Source of the DNA: Sulfurovum sp. | GTDB taxonomy: Bacteria > Campylobacterota > Campylobacteria > Campylobacterales > Sulfurovaceae | Length of the DNA: 17,033 nt | NCBI GenBank assembly: GCA_015661535.1 | Contig: DQVY01000063.1 | Coordinates: 1 to 17,033 of the forward strand | Direction: 5' to 3' | Shown here: positions 1 through 6,403 of the stretch, one piece after another | How the letters are laid out: each line of letters starts with the position of its first letter | Position numbering within the stretch: the stretch's first letter is position 1 | Made by a program: the position numbers and the translations under genes | Notes under the pieces: generated by a model | What the model was told of the DNA's origin: nothing | Seen by the model: only the letters and a program-made list of their open reading frames with translations | Databases searched by the model: none

Positions 1-2050
1 AAGAAGTTCTGCAACTGCAGAAGATTCACCTGAAGCCTCTTTTGCAGGACAAAATGACAGTTATCTGAATATTGGTGACTTTAATACACTTTTAGATGCC
101 TATAAACGTTGTCTTGCTTCCAATTTTACAGACCGTTCCCTACACTATAAATATGACCATGGTTTTGACTATCTGAAAGTACATCTATCTGTAGTTGTGA
201 TGAAAATGGTCAGGTCTGACATCGGGGAGAGTGGTGTCATGTTCTCCATTGATCCTGAAACCGGATTTAAAGATGTCGTTTTCATCAATGCTGCATATGG
301 ACTAGGCGAGAATATAGTGCAAGGCACAATAGTCCCTGACAGTTTTTATGTATATAAACCTACTTTTATGAAAGGCTGCCGTTCTGTACTTAAAAGAAGA
401 CTTGGTGACAAAGCCCTTAGCATGGTTTTTTCAGATGAGATAGATGAAGACAATATCGCTGTAGAATACACAAAAAACATTGCTACACCTTTAGCAGATC
501 AAAAAAAGTTTTGTATATCGGATGAAGATGTTTTGACTTTAGCTGGGTATGCGATGAAGATAGAAGCTTATTATTCAAAAGAAGCGGGGTATGAAAAGCC
601 GATGGATATGGAGTGGGCGAAAGATGGTTTAGACGGTAAACTTTACCTTGTTCAGGCACGACCTGAAACCGTTGAATCACGTAAAAATGAAACAATGCTA
701 GAAATGTACAGGCTGAAAGAATCTTCAAAAGTACTTTTGGAAGGTCAGGCTGTAGGCACGAAAATAGGCTCTGGAAAGGTTTGTAAAATAACAGATGCAA
801 GTAAGCTTAATACATTTCAGGCAGGGGATGTACTTGTCGCTGAGACGACAAGTCCTGATTGGGAACCCGTAATGAAAATAGCTTCAGCAATCGTAACAAA
901 CTCTGGCGGGAGAACCTGTCATGCTGCCATTGTTTCCAGAGAATTGGGTATTCCGGCCATTGTTGGTGCAAAAAATGCTTTAGAGATCTTGAAAGAGGGA
1001 GAAGAGATCACGGTGAGTTGTGCTGAGGGTGAAACAGGGTTTATCTATGAAGGTTTGCTTGCGTATGAGATCACGCAAACAGATCTGAAAAGTGTAGGAA
1101 AGACCAAAATACAGATCATGATGAATCTGGGTAATCCTGAGCTTGCTTTTTCTCTTGCCGATCTGCCCGTAGATGGCATAGGACTTGCAAGAATGGAGTT
1201 CATTATTAATACAGCTATTAAAGCGCATCCTATGGCACTCATATATCAAGAAAAAACAGACAAGCAGACACAAGAAGATATTAAAGAACTTACATCAGCG
1301 TATAAAAATAATGAAACATTTTTTATACAAAAACTATCTGAAGGTGTTGCCAGCATCGCCGCATCAGTCTACCCCAAACCTTGTGTGGTAAGAATGAGTG
1401 ACTTTAAGAGTAATGAATATGCTTCTCTTCTGGGAGGTAAGTATTTTGAACTGGATGAGGCCAACCCTATGATCGGCTTCCGTGGTGCTTCACGTTATAC
1501 ACACCCCAATTATGAAGAGGGCTTTGCCTTGGAATGTCAGGCAATGAAACGTGTAAGAGAGGAGATGGGCTTTGACAATGTCATTTTGATGATCCCTTTT
1601 TGTCGTAGAGTGGATGAGGGACAAAGGGTTCTTGATACCATGGAAAAATATGGGCTTAAACGCGGCGAAAATGGCTTAAATATCTATGTGATGTGTGAGA
1701 TACCAAATAACGTAATACAGATAGATGCCTTCTGTGCATTGTTTGATGGTATCAGTATCGGTTCTAATGATCTGACGCAGTTGACCTTGGGAGTAGACAG
1801 AGATTCAGAGATCGTTGCTTTTGATTATGATGAACGTGATCCGGGAGTCATGAAGATGATAGAGATGGCGGTGGAGGGAGCAAAACGAAATAAACGTCAC
1901 AGCGGTATCTGCGGTCAGGGACCTTCGGACTATCCTGAAATGGCAGAAGCACTGGTGAAACTTGGTATAGACTCGATGAGCCTTAATCCTGATACGGTAC
2001 TACAGACCATACAGCGTATCAGTACCTTGGAAGATTCTCTAAAGAAATAG
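1..2050 (+). CDS. ppsA: Phosphoenolpyruvate synthase (pyruvate, water dikinase), 5' end cut by window edge
   Basis: Makes phosphoenolpyruvate from pyruvate and ATP, releasing AMP and phosphate: the cytoplasmic entry step of gluconeogenesis, expected in an autotroph. The reading frame is open from base 2, so the N-terminus (about 110 residues by comparison with the 792-residue E. coli enzyme) is missing. The first visible residues are the RSSATAEDSPEASFAGQ motif of the ATP-binding domain. Next comes the swivelling phosphohistidine domain with TNSGGRTCHAAIVSRELG; the phosphorylated His codon is at 920-922. The C-terminal PEP/pyruvate-binding barrel carries GSNDLTQLTLGVDRDS and the CGQGPSDYPE motif with the catalytic Cys. 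Similarity to E. coli PpsA, from memory, runs over the whole visible length without breaks. The gene ends AAG AAA TAG inside a hairpin shared with the convergent gene. Identification is very secure; only the start is unseen. Confidence 0.97.
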   Translation, partial: RSSATAEDSPEASFAGQNDSYLNIGDFNTLLDAYKRCLASNFTDRSLHYKYDHGFDYLKVHLSVVVMKMVRSDIGESGVMFSIDPETGFKDVVFINAAYGLGENIVQGTIVPDSFYVYKPTFMKGCRSVLKRRLGDKALSMVFSDEIDEDNIAVEYTKNIATPLADQKKFCISDEDVLTLAGYAMKIEAYYSKEAGYEKPMDMEWAKDGLDGKLYLVQARPETVESRKNETMLEMYRLKESSKVLLEGQAVGTKIGSGKVCKITDASKLNTFQAGDVLVAETTSPDWEPVMKIASAIVTNSGGRTCHAAIVSRELGIPAIVGAKNALEILKEGEEITVSCAEGETGFIYEGLLAYEITQTDLKSVGKTKIQIMMNLGNPELAFSLADLPVDGIGLARMEFIINTAIKAHPMALIYQEKTDKQTQEDIKELTSAYKNNETFFIQKLSEGVASIAASVYPKPCVVRMSDFKSNEYASLLGGKYFELDEANPMIGFRGASRYTHPNYEEGFALECQAMKRVREEMGFDNVILMIPFCRRVDEGQRVLDTMEKYGLKRGENGLNIYVMCEIPNNVIQIDAFCALFDGISIGSNDLTQLTLGVDRDSEIVAFDYDERDPGVMKMIEMAVEGAKRNKRHSGICGQGPSDYPEMAEALVKLGIDSMSLNPDTVLQTIQRISTLEDSLKK

Positions 2051-2065
2051 TTTGACTATTTCTTT
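2041..2065. terminator. AT-rich hairpin shared by two convergent stop codons
   Basis: AAAGAAATAG, a five-base loop TTTGA, then CTATTTCTTT form a perfect 10-bp inverted repeat. On the plus strand it is followed by TTACTTTTTTTC, a T-rich tail suitable for terminating ppsA. The TAG of ppsA is in the left arm and the stop of the minus-strand small gene is in the right arm. The stem is poor in G and C, so its strength as a terminator is uncertain, and the minus-strand side lacks a good T tract. Confidence 0.5.
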
Positions 2066-2199
2066 TTACTTTTTTTCTCACTTTTCTCTTTTTTCTTATA
2101 GTCTTTAATATGTTTCTTTATCTCTTGTTTTAACTCTTTTTTAAGTCTTGAATCCATCTCTTTTTTAATAAACTTTTTGATCTTTTTCTTTTTCATCAT
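2056..2199 (-). CDS. Lysine-rich 47-residue microprotein, function unknown
   Basis: A short minus-strand reading frame of 47 codons starting at ATG 2199, with a good ribosome-binding site AAGGATAAAG just upstream (2201-2210). A second ATG follows at once at 2196. The product begins MMKKKKIKKFIKKEMDSRLK and is extraordinarily basic: 23 of 47 residues are Lys, with regularly spaced Glu and Ile/Leu consistent with an amphipathic helix in the middle. There is no signal peptide or membrane segment. It converges on ppsA with five bases between the two stop codons. Such composition could suit nucleic-acid or ribosome binding, but that is inference. The alternative is chance coding in an A/T-rich strand; the ribosome-binding site and clean frame favour a real gene. 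Confidence 0.55.
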   Translation of the reverse strand: MMKKKKIKKFIKKEMDSRLKKELKQEIKKHIKDYKKKEKSEKKSKKK

Positions 2200-2289
2200 T
2201 CTTTATCCTTTAAATTTTTTGGTATTTATTAGATATACCTCTTATAATGATAAGACAAAAAGACTTTAAGTTGTATAATAGATAAATAG

Positions 2290-2318
2290 TTGACAATTAT
2301 AGAATATTGAACTAGAAT
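2290..2318 (+). promoter_or_regulatory. Near-consensus sigma70 promoter for the small-gene pair
   Basis: TTGACA (2290-2295), a 17-base spacer, then TAGAAT (2313-2318). Transcription would start near 2325, giving a leader of only about ten bases before the GTG start at 2336, so the ribosome-binding site AAAAAAGGA (2321-2329) lies at the very 5' end. A full -35 box is unusual here: other promoters in the window show only a -10. Confidence 0.55.
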
Positions 2319-2335
2319 TAAAAAAAGGAATTATT

Positions 2336-2530
2336 GTGAAAAATAAAATTGAAGCAGTCATAAAAGAAGTAGAAAGATCAGATAAAATATCTGCGGAAAG
2401 TAAACCGCTGATACTTGAAAAGCTTAAAGAGTGGAAAGAAGAAGACAATGCCATTGCAGAAGTGGCAGTACGTTTTGAAAACTGGTGGATGGAGATGGAA
2501 CCTATCTTTGCAGAATTAGGATGGGTCTAA
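2336..2530 (+). CDS. Small acidic protein of unknown function (64 aa)
   Basis: I do not recognise this gene with confidence. It starts at GTG 2336 behind the ribosome-binding site AAAAAAGGA (2321-2329). The 64-residue product is a charged, probably all-helical cytoplasmic protein with no signal peptide or membrane segment. The first two thirds are rich in Lys and Glu. The C-terminal part, RFENWWMEMEPIFAELGWV, is hydrophobic and aromatic, the pattern of a helix packing against a partner. The ending loosely recalls small DUF4404-type proteins, which close with a similar RFE...P...L..LG pattern, but I hold that very weakly. It stands first in a two-gene unit with the gene at 2534, only three bases downstream, so the two products may work together. 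Confidence 0.7.
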   Translation: MKNKIEAVIKEVERSDKISAESKPLILEKLKEWKEEDNAIAEVAVRFENWWMEMEPIFAELGWV

Positions 2531-2533
2531 GGC

Positions 2534-2728
2534 GTGGATCTTTATACACAGTATAGTTATGAAAAAATATGGATGAAGACCTCACATAAGGATGCTTTGC
2601 GTATGATCAGTGAAGAGATGCCTGAGACAGATGCAGAAGGCACACTCTCGTATATATTGTCTGAAATAAGCAAGGGAAAAACGATCACGCTGGGCGGGTG
2701 CCGTTTTAGGAACACTCTGAAAGATTAG
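2534..2728 (+). CDS. Small protein of unknown function (64 aa), coupled to the gene before it
   Basis: Not recognised. It begins at GTG 2534, three bases after the stop of the preceding gene, with GGA (2519-2521) and TAAGG (2528-2532) upstream; translation is probably coupled to the first gene. The product has an aromatic N-terminus (MDLYTQYSYEKIWMKTSHKD), a helical acidic middle and a short beta-like ending, GKTITLGGCRFR. No signal peptide, membrane segment or metal motif is visible. Its TAG (2726-2728) overlaps the TAA of the convergent M20 peptidase gene by two bases, so the two genes end tail to tail in the tetranucleotide TTAG. The alternative start ATG at 2570 would remove the conserved-looking N-terminus and has no better ribosome-binding site. 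Confidence 0.65.
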   Translation: MDLYTQYSYEKIWMKTSHKDALRMISEEMPETDAEGTLSYILSEISKGKTITLGGCRFRNTLKD

Positions 2729-3828
2729 AGTTTTCCGTTTAGAAAATGTTCAAATATCTCTGAGACTAAAATGATACGTTCTTCAAAACTTTTTTTGGAG
2801 GCCCTTTCATGTATGGTGTGGTCCCCATCTCCAAAAGGCCCCCACCCATCCAGTGTGGCTACACCCTGGGCTGAGATGACATTGGCATCAGAAACCCCGC
2901 CTCTTTTTTCTGTTGCAAGTGTAATGCCGCATAGGCTGTTTATTTTTTCTACAAATGCAGTTTGTTCAGGGGAGGGTTGCATCACATCTCTTTGTATGCC
3001 TCCTGAGAGTTTGGATACTGTACCCTCAACATAGGATCTTTCTACGATCTCCTCAATAGATTGAACTACTCTGTCTCGTTCATCAGCCATGGTATAGCGA
3101 AGTTCAAAGGTGAGTTTTGCTTTTGGTGATATGGTATTTGCACCAATGCCTCCAGAGAGTTTTCCTACATTAACTGTTGTTTGTTTATCCAGGTCAGTGA
3201 GGGCCACCAGTGCTATGAGTTTTTGTGCTGCTTCCAGGTTGGCATCTGCACCGTCAGAGTAGTGGTTTCCTGCATGAGATGCCTTGCCCTCTATGTCAAT
3301 AAAAAATGTGCCTACGCCTTTGCGTCCTACCACGATCTCATCATGCATGCCTGCTGCTTCAAAAACCATACAGTAATCATAGTTCTTTGCAATAGCTGCA
3401 GAGAGGTACTTACTGTCATCACTCCCTGTTTCTTCATCGCTTACCAGTAAAAAATCTATGTTTTCTATGTGACCGAATTTTGTATATACATGTCTAAGTG
3501 CTTGAAGTGCAACATGGTTGCCGCCTTTCATATCACATACGCCGGGACCATAGATCCATTTTTCATCTTCTGTGAATTTCTCAAAAGTATTGGGTGGGAA
3601 AACAGTGTCAAGGTGTCCCAGTAAAAGTAATTTTTTACCCTCTTTTTGTGCAGATCTAAAATGAAGATGGTCCCCGATCTCTTCTCTTGTATGTCGTTCG
3701 AGACTATAGTCAAGTGCCTGCATCCAGGAGCTGAAAAGTGCAGCACATGCATCTACACCTTTTTTGTTTTTTGTCCAAGAGTTCATCTCAACGATGCTTC
3801 GTAATTCATTTAAGTTTAGATTCAGCAT
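2725..3828 (-). CDS. M20 family metallopeptidase, carboxypeptidase G2-like (367 aa)
   Basis: Predicted cytoplasmic two-metal hydrolase that removes an amino acid from a peptide or an N-acylated amino acid. The family's metal and catalytic residues are all present: H72 and D74 in LGHLDTVFP, bridging D99 in GPGVCDMKGG, catalytic E132 and metal-binding E133 in SDEETGS, E157, and H340 in GDGDHTIHERA. The middle section (about 175-290) is the dimerisation/lid domain, including KASHAGNHYSDGADAN. Length fits carboxypeptidase G2-type members, which favour C-terminal glutamate, but the substrate cannot be read from sequence. No signal peptide. The start has a good GGAG site (ATATGGAGATAAAATG). It is transcribed divergently from the two ATP-grasp genes, across a 131-base AT-rich gap, which may reflect a shared pathway. 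Alternatives are a succinyl-diaminopimelate desuccinylase-like or aminoacylase-type role. Confidence 0.88.
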   Translation of the reverse strand: MLNLNLNELRSIVEMNSWTKNKKGVDACAALFSSWMQALDYSLERHTREEIGDHLHFRSAQKEGKKLLLLGHLDTVFPPNTFEKFTEDEKWIYGPGVCDMKGGNHVALQALRHVYTKFGHIENIDFLLVSDEETGSDDSKYLSAAIAKNYDYCMVFEAAGMHDEIVVGRKGVGTFFIDIEGKASHAGNHYSDGADANLEAAQKLIALVALTDLDKQTTVNVGKLSGGIGANTISPKAKLTFELRYTMADERDRVVQSIEEIVERSYVEGTVSKLSGGIQRDVMQPSPEQTAFVEKINSLCGITLATEKRGGVSDANVISAQGVATLDGWGPFGDGDHTIHERASKKSFEERIILVSEIFEHFLNGKL

Positions 3829-3856
3829 TTTATCTCCATATGCCTAAAATTAGGGC

Positions 3857-3862
3857 AGTATA
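3857..3862 (-). promoter_or_regulatory. Possible -10 box for the M20 peptidase gene
   Basis: Read on the minus strand this is TATACT, about 29 bases upstream of the ATG. Just downstream of it lies an imperfect dyad, TGCC...GGCA (3841-3857), at the expected transcription start, which could be an operator. The whole gap is so AT-rich that other -10 choices are possible, and I could not fix the plus-strand promoter of the ATP-grasp genes here. Confidence 0.3.
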
Positions 3863-3959
3863 TATATTTTTCATTGATGATATTTTAGTATTATATTGTA
3901 TAGTTTTATATGTAAGAACAGCGTTAATATGTCATATGATTTAAAAGGAGACCTGGGAG

Positions 3960-4859
3960 ATGGATAGAAAAATCGGTATGTGGCTCTACAGTAACGGTGG
4001 CGGGGATAGGATCCAAAAAAAAATAGTAAAAAAGCTTAAAGAGCGTGAGATAGAAACAGTTACAGATATCAATCTGCGTCAGGCGATAGCTAAGAAAGGA
4101 CATATTTATCACGGAAAAACACGTGTAGATGAATTGGACCTTTTCTTTTCCTATAATGCAGGGGAGCAGACACAGTATCAGACATTTTTGTATCAGGCAC
4201 TAAACCGTGTGATCCCTATGATCAACTCTTATGAATCTTTTGCGTTAACAGAAGACAAGTTTCAAACCTCATTTTTATTACAAAAGCATGGTATACATAC
4301 ACCAGATTTCCAACTTTGCCACAGGGATGACAGCAAACAATTAAGCAGGATCATGAAAAAGTGGTCAAAAATGGTCTACAAACCGACAGACGGCTGGGGT
4401 GGGTTAGGACTTACCAAAATTGAAAGCCAGGCTACCCTCGATATGCTTATGCCCTTTCTGAACCAAATGGATCTACGTTTTTTCTATGTAGAGAAGTTTT
4501 TAAAGTATGACAATACAGACTTTAGGGTAGACATTGTAGATGGTCAATTTGTGGGTTGTTATGGTCGAAAGGCATCAGATACTGACTGGCGTACGAACAT
4601 TACTTCAGGAGGCTCTGTATTTATGAGAGAACCTGATGATGAAGTGATCGATATAGCAAAAAAAGCTGCAAAAATTTGCGGGACTGACATTGCAGGTATA
4701 GATATTATCTACGATATGGAACAAGAAAAATATGTGGTACTCGAGGTCAACGGTATACCCGCTTTTGCAACACCGGAACAAGAGAAGATGGGGTTAGATT
4801 TCAATAAGAAAAAAATTGATTTAATTGTAGACTTGATAGACAGAAGAACAAAATTGTAA
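3960..4859 (+). CDS. RimK-like ATP-grasp ligase (299 aa), active site apparently intact
   Basis: Predicted carboxylate-amine ligase, related to RimK and glutathione synthetase. Such enzymes activate a carboxylate as an acyl-phosphate with ATP, then join it to an amine, usually making a peptide bond. Residues 1-95 form the pre-ATP-grasp domain. ESFALTEDKFQTSFLLQKHG (92-111) leads into the ATP-grasp core. Key residues visible are K141 and the glycine-rich loop GWGGLG (145-150), the DFRVD strand (187-191), WRTN (210-213, the nucleotide-phosphate Arg), D248 and the metal pair E262/N264 in LEVNGIPAF. The start ATG has AAGGAG (3945-3950) nine bases upstream. Substrates are unknown. The next gene, 57 bases on, is a diverged relative; an M20 peptidase is divergent and an M14 carboxypeptidase lies downstream. 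No signal peptide, so cytoplasmic. Confidence 0.85.
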   Translation: MDRKIGMWLYSNGGGDRIQKKIVKKLKEREIETVTDINLRQAIAKKGHIYHGKTRVDELDLFFSYNAGEQTQYQTFLYQALNRVIPMINSYESFALTEDKFQTSFLLQKHGIHTPDFQLCHRDDSKQLSRIMKKWSKMVYKPTDGWGGLGLTKIESQATLDMLMPFLNQMDLRFFYVEKFLKYDNTDFRVDIVDGQFVGCYGRKASDTDWRTNITSGGSVFMREPDDEVIDIAKKAAKICGTDIAGIDIIYDMEQEKYVVLEVNGIPAFATPEQEKMGLDFNKKKIDLIVDLIDRRTKL

Positions 4860-4916
4860 TACTTTTGTATAGAAAAAAAGATATATTACGCAAAATATTG
4901 AAAAGAGCAGAATAAA

Positions 4917-6335
4917 ATGAAAAAAAATACGAATAAATTACCAAAAATAGGCTTACTTTATCTTGATCATGTATTGAGGTTTTTTGATAAATCAAATTTT
5001 AAAGGCTGGCCTAATAAGATAGAGACTGCTACCTACCACTGGAAAAATGATAAAGAACGTTTTATTAATGAAGTGAAGCGTAAAAAGATCGATATTCTCA
5101 TAGGAAATATTCCTGCGACAGCGTATGAAACATTTAGAGAAATAGCACGTGAACTTCCAAATGTACAGTTCATCCCTTCTTTAGATACACAGTTTTCAAA
5201 CAAGTCAAAAGAAAATGTGACACGCTTTGCCTGGAAGTATGAGATACCTATACCAAAAACATATATCTTTTATGACAAAAGTAAAGCAGAAAAGTTCATA
5301 GATGAAACAGACTTTCCTAAAATCATTAAAAAATCGTATGGACCTTCTAATTATGGCGGGTATTTTGTACATAAAGTAGACTCCAGACAAGAAGCACATA
5401 ATCTGCTGGCACAAAAAAAGTACCATCCTGCCTATTTTCAAGATTTTGTACCTATGGAAGCAGATGTACGTGTAATGCTCATAGGGCATAAACCTGTGTG
5501 TGCATTCTGGAGACGTGCTCCAGAGGGTGAATGGCTTACCAACACTTCACAAGGTGGAAGTATGGACTATATGGATGTGCCTAAAGAGTTACTTGACCTT
5601 GCAGTCAATGTTTCCAAAGCGGCCAATGCTGAGTACTGGGCCTGTGATGTTGCGGTAGGCAGAGATGGTAAATTCCGTATTTTAGAGTGTGCTACAGCAT
5701 TTGCAGCCTTCCCGTATATAAGAGACTGGATAGGGCAGTACCTCATGTGGAAATTCTCAAATGGCAGATTTTCCAAACCAAATATACCTCTATATAACTG
5801 GGAGGAACTTGGCAAAATGGATGCTTCTGTGCTTAGAACCTTGCGTTATATTACCTTTGGAAACTATACACCATCGTACGATGGCGCATACTTTTTGGAT
5901 AAAAAAGTACGTGAAAGCGAAGCAGGGGAGATGTACTTACATGAAATGGATGCCCTTTTCCCTATGTTGCTTACGGAAGACCGGAAGCATGAAGAGTGGC
6001 CGAGTGAAACATGGAATTTTCAAGACAATTATGGGAAAACGGTGAGAAAAGTACATGTGAAAAGCAATCCGCCTGTTTCAAATGATGAGAGCAGTGAACA
6101 GCTTACACAAAGTGATATTGTTCTAGATAAAAAAAGAGTCAAAAAATTACTTACTTCGGTAAAAGGTATCGGCAATAAAAAAGCGAAGCATATTATGGAT
6201 ACTTTTGATACAACAGACTTGGTACATGCCTTGGAAACTGCACCTGAAAAGATCGTAGAAGAAGTCTCATGGTTGAAGAAAAAAGTACTTAATAAACTTA
6301 TGAAAGAGTGGAAAAAATTTAAAAGTAAGCTTTAA
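4917..6335 (+). CDS. Diverged RimK-like ATP-grasp protein with C-terminal helix-hairpin-helix domain (472 aa)
   Basis: A second ATP-grasp protein, clearly homologous to the gene before it across the core: DVRVM (183-187) matches DFRVD, EWLTNTSQGGS (205-215) matches DWRTNITSGGS, and RILECATAFAAF (254-265) matches VLEVNGIPAF. K138/K139 and a glycine-containing loop (142-148) are present. Two usual active-site residues differ: the Arg of WRTN is L207, and the metal-binding Asn is A259, while D244 and E257 remain. Residues 290-400 form a linker region I do not recognise. Residues 408-466 look like a tandem helix-hairpin-helix domain, with SVKGIGNKKAKHIMDTF the canonical first hairpin and a less typical second one. 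That domain usually binds DNA or other proteins. The ribosome-binding site is weak (AAGAG). Probably co-transcribed with the upstream gene. It may be an active ligase with altered chemistry or a non-catalytic partner. Confidence 0.8.
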   Translation: MKKNTNKLPKIGLLYLDHVLRFFDKSNFKGWPNKIETATYHWKNDKERFINEVKRKKIDILIGNIPATAYETFREIARELPNVQFIPSLDTQFSNKSKENVTRFAWKYEIPIPKTYIFYDKSKAEKFIDETDFPKIIKKSYGPSNYGGYFVHKVDSRQEAHNLLAQKKYHPAYFQDFVPMEADVRVMLIGHKPVCAFWRRAPEGEWLTNTSQGGSMDYMDVPKELLDLAVNVSKAANAEYWACDVAVGRDGKFRILECATAFAAFPYIRDWIGQYLMWKFSNGRFSKPNIPLYNWEELGKMDASVLRTLRYITFGNYTPSYDGAYFLDKKVRESEAGEMYLHEMDALFPMLLTEDRKHEEWPSETWNFQDNYGKTVRKVHVKSNPPVSNDESSEQLTQSDIVLDKKRVKKLLTSVKGIGNKKAKHIMDTFDTTDLVHALETAPEKIVEEVSWLKKKVLNKLMKEWKKFKSKL

Positions 6336-6348
6336 ACTTCATTTATTT

Positions 6349-6374
6349 TATAGCCAAATTATTTTGGCTATAAT
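6349..6374 (+). promoter_or_regulatory. Perfect palindrome overlapping the -10 box of the M14 carboxypeptidase gene
   Basis: TATAGCCAAA (6349-6358), loop TTAT, TTTGGCTATA (6363-6372) form a perfect 10-bp inverted repeat. Its right end is built into the -10 sequence TATAAT (6369-6374), preceded by a T-rich stretch as in Campylobacterota promoters. It could be an operator that blocks the promoter, or a hairpin ending the upstream transcript, although no T tract follows. Transcription from here would give a leader of about 23 bases. Confidence 0.5.
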
Positions 6375-6403
6375 TCCATTAAAACTAAAAGTGAAATATA
6401 TCT

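Noticed and set aside
3034..3450. Plus-strand open frames inside the M20 gene
   Set aside because: They are antisense to a well-conserved catalytic protein, have no recognisable domain and no ribosome-binding site.
3841..3857. TGCC...GGCA dyad between the M20 and ATP-grasp genes
   Set aside because: Only four bases pair on each side with mismatches inside, so it is too weak to list as a separate operator.
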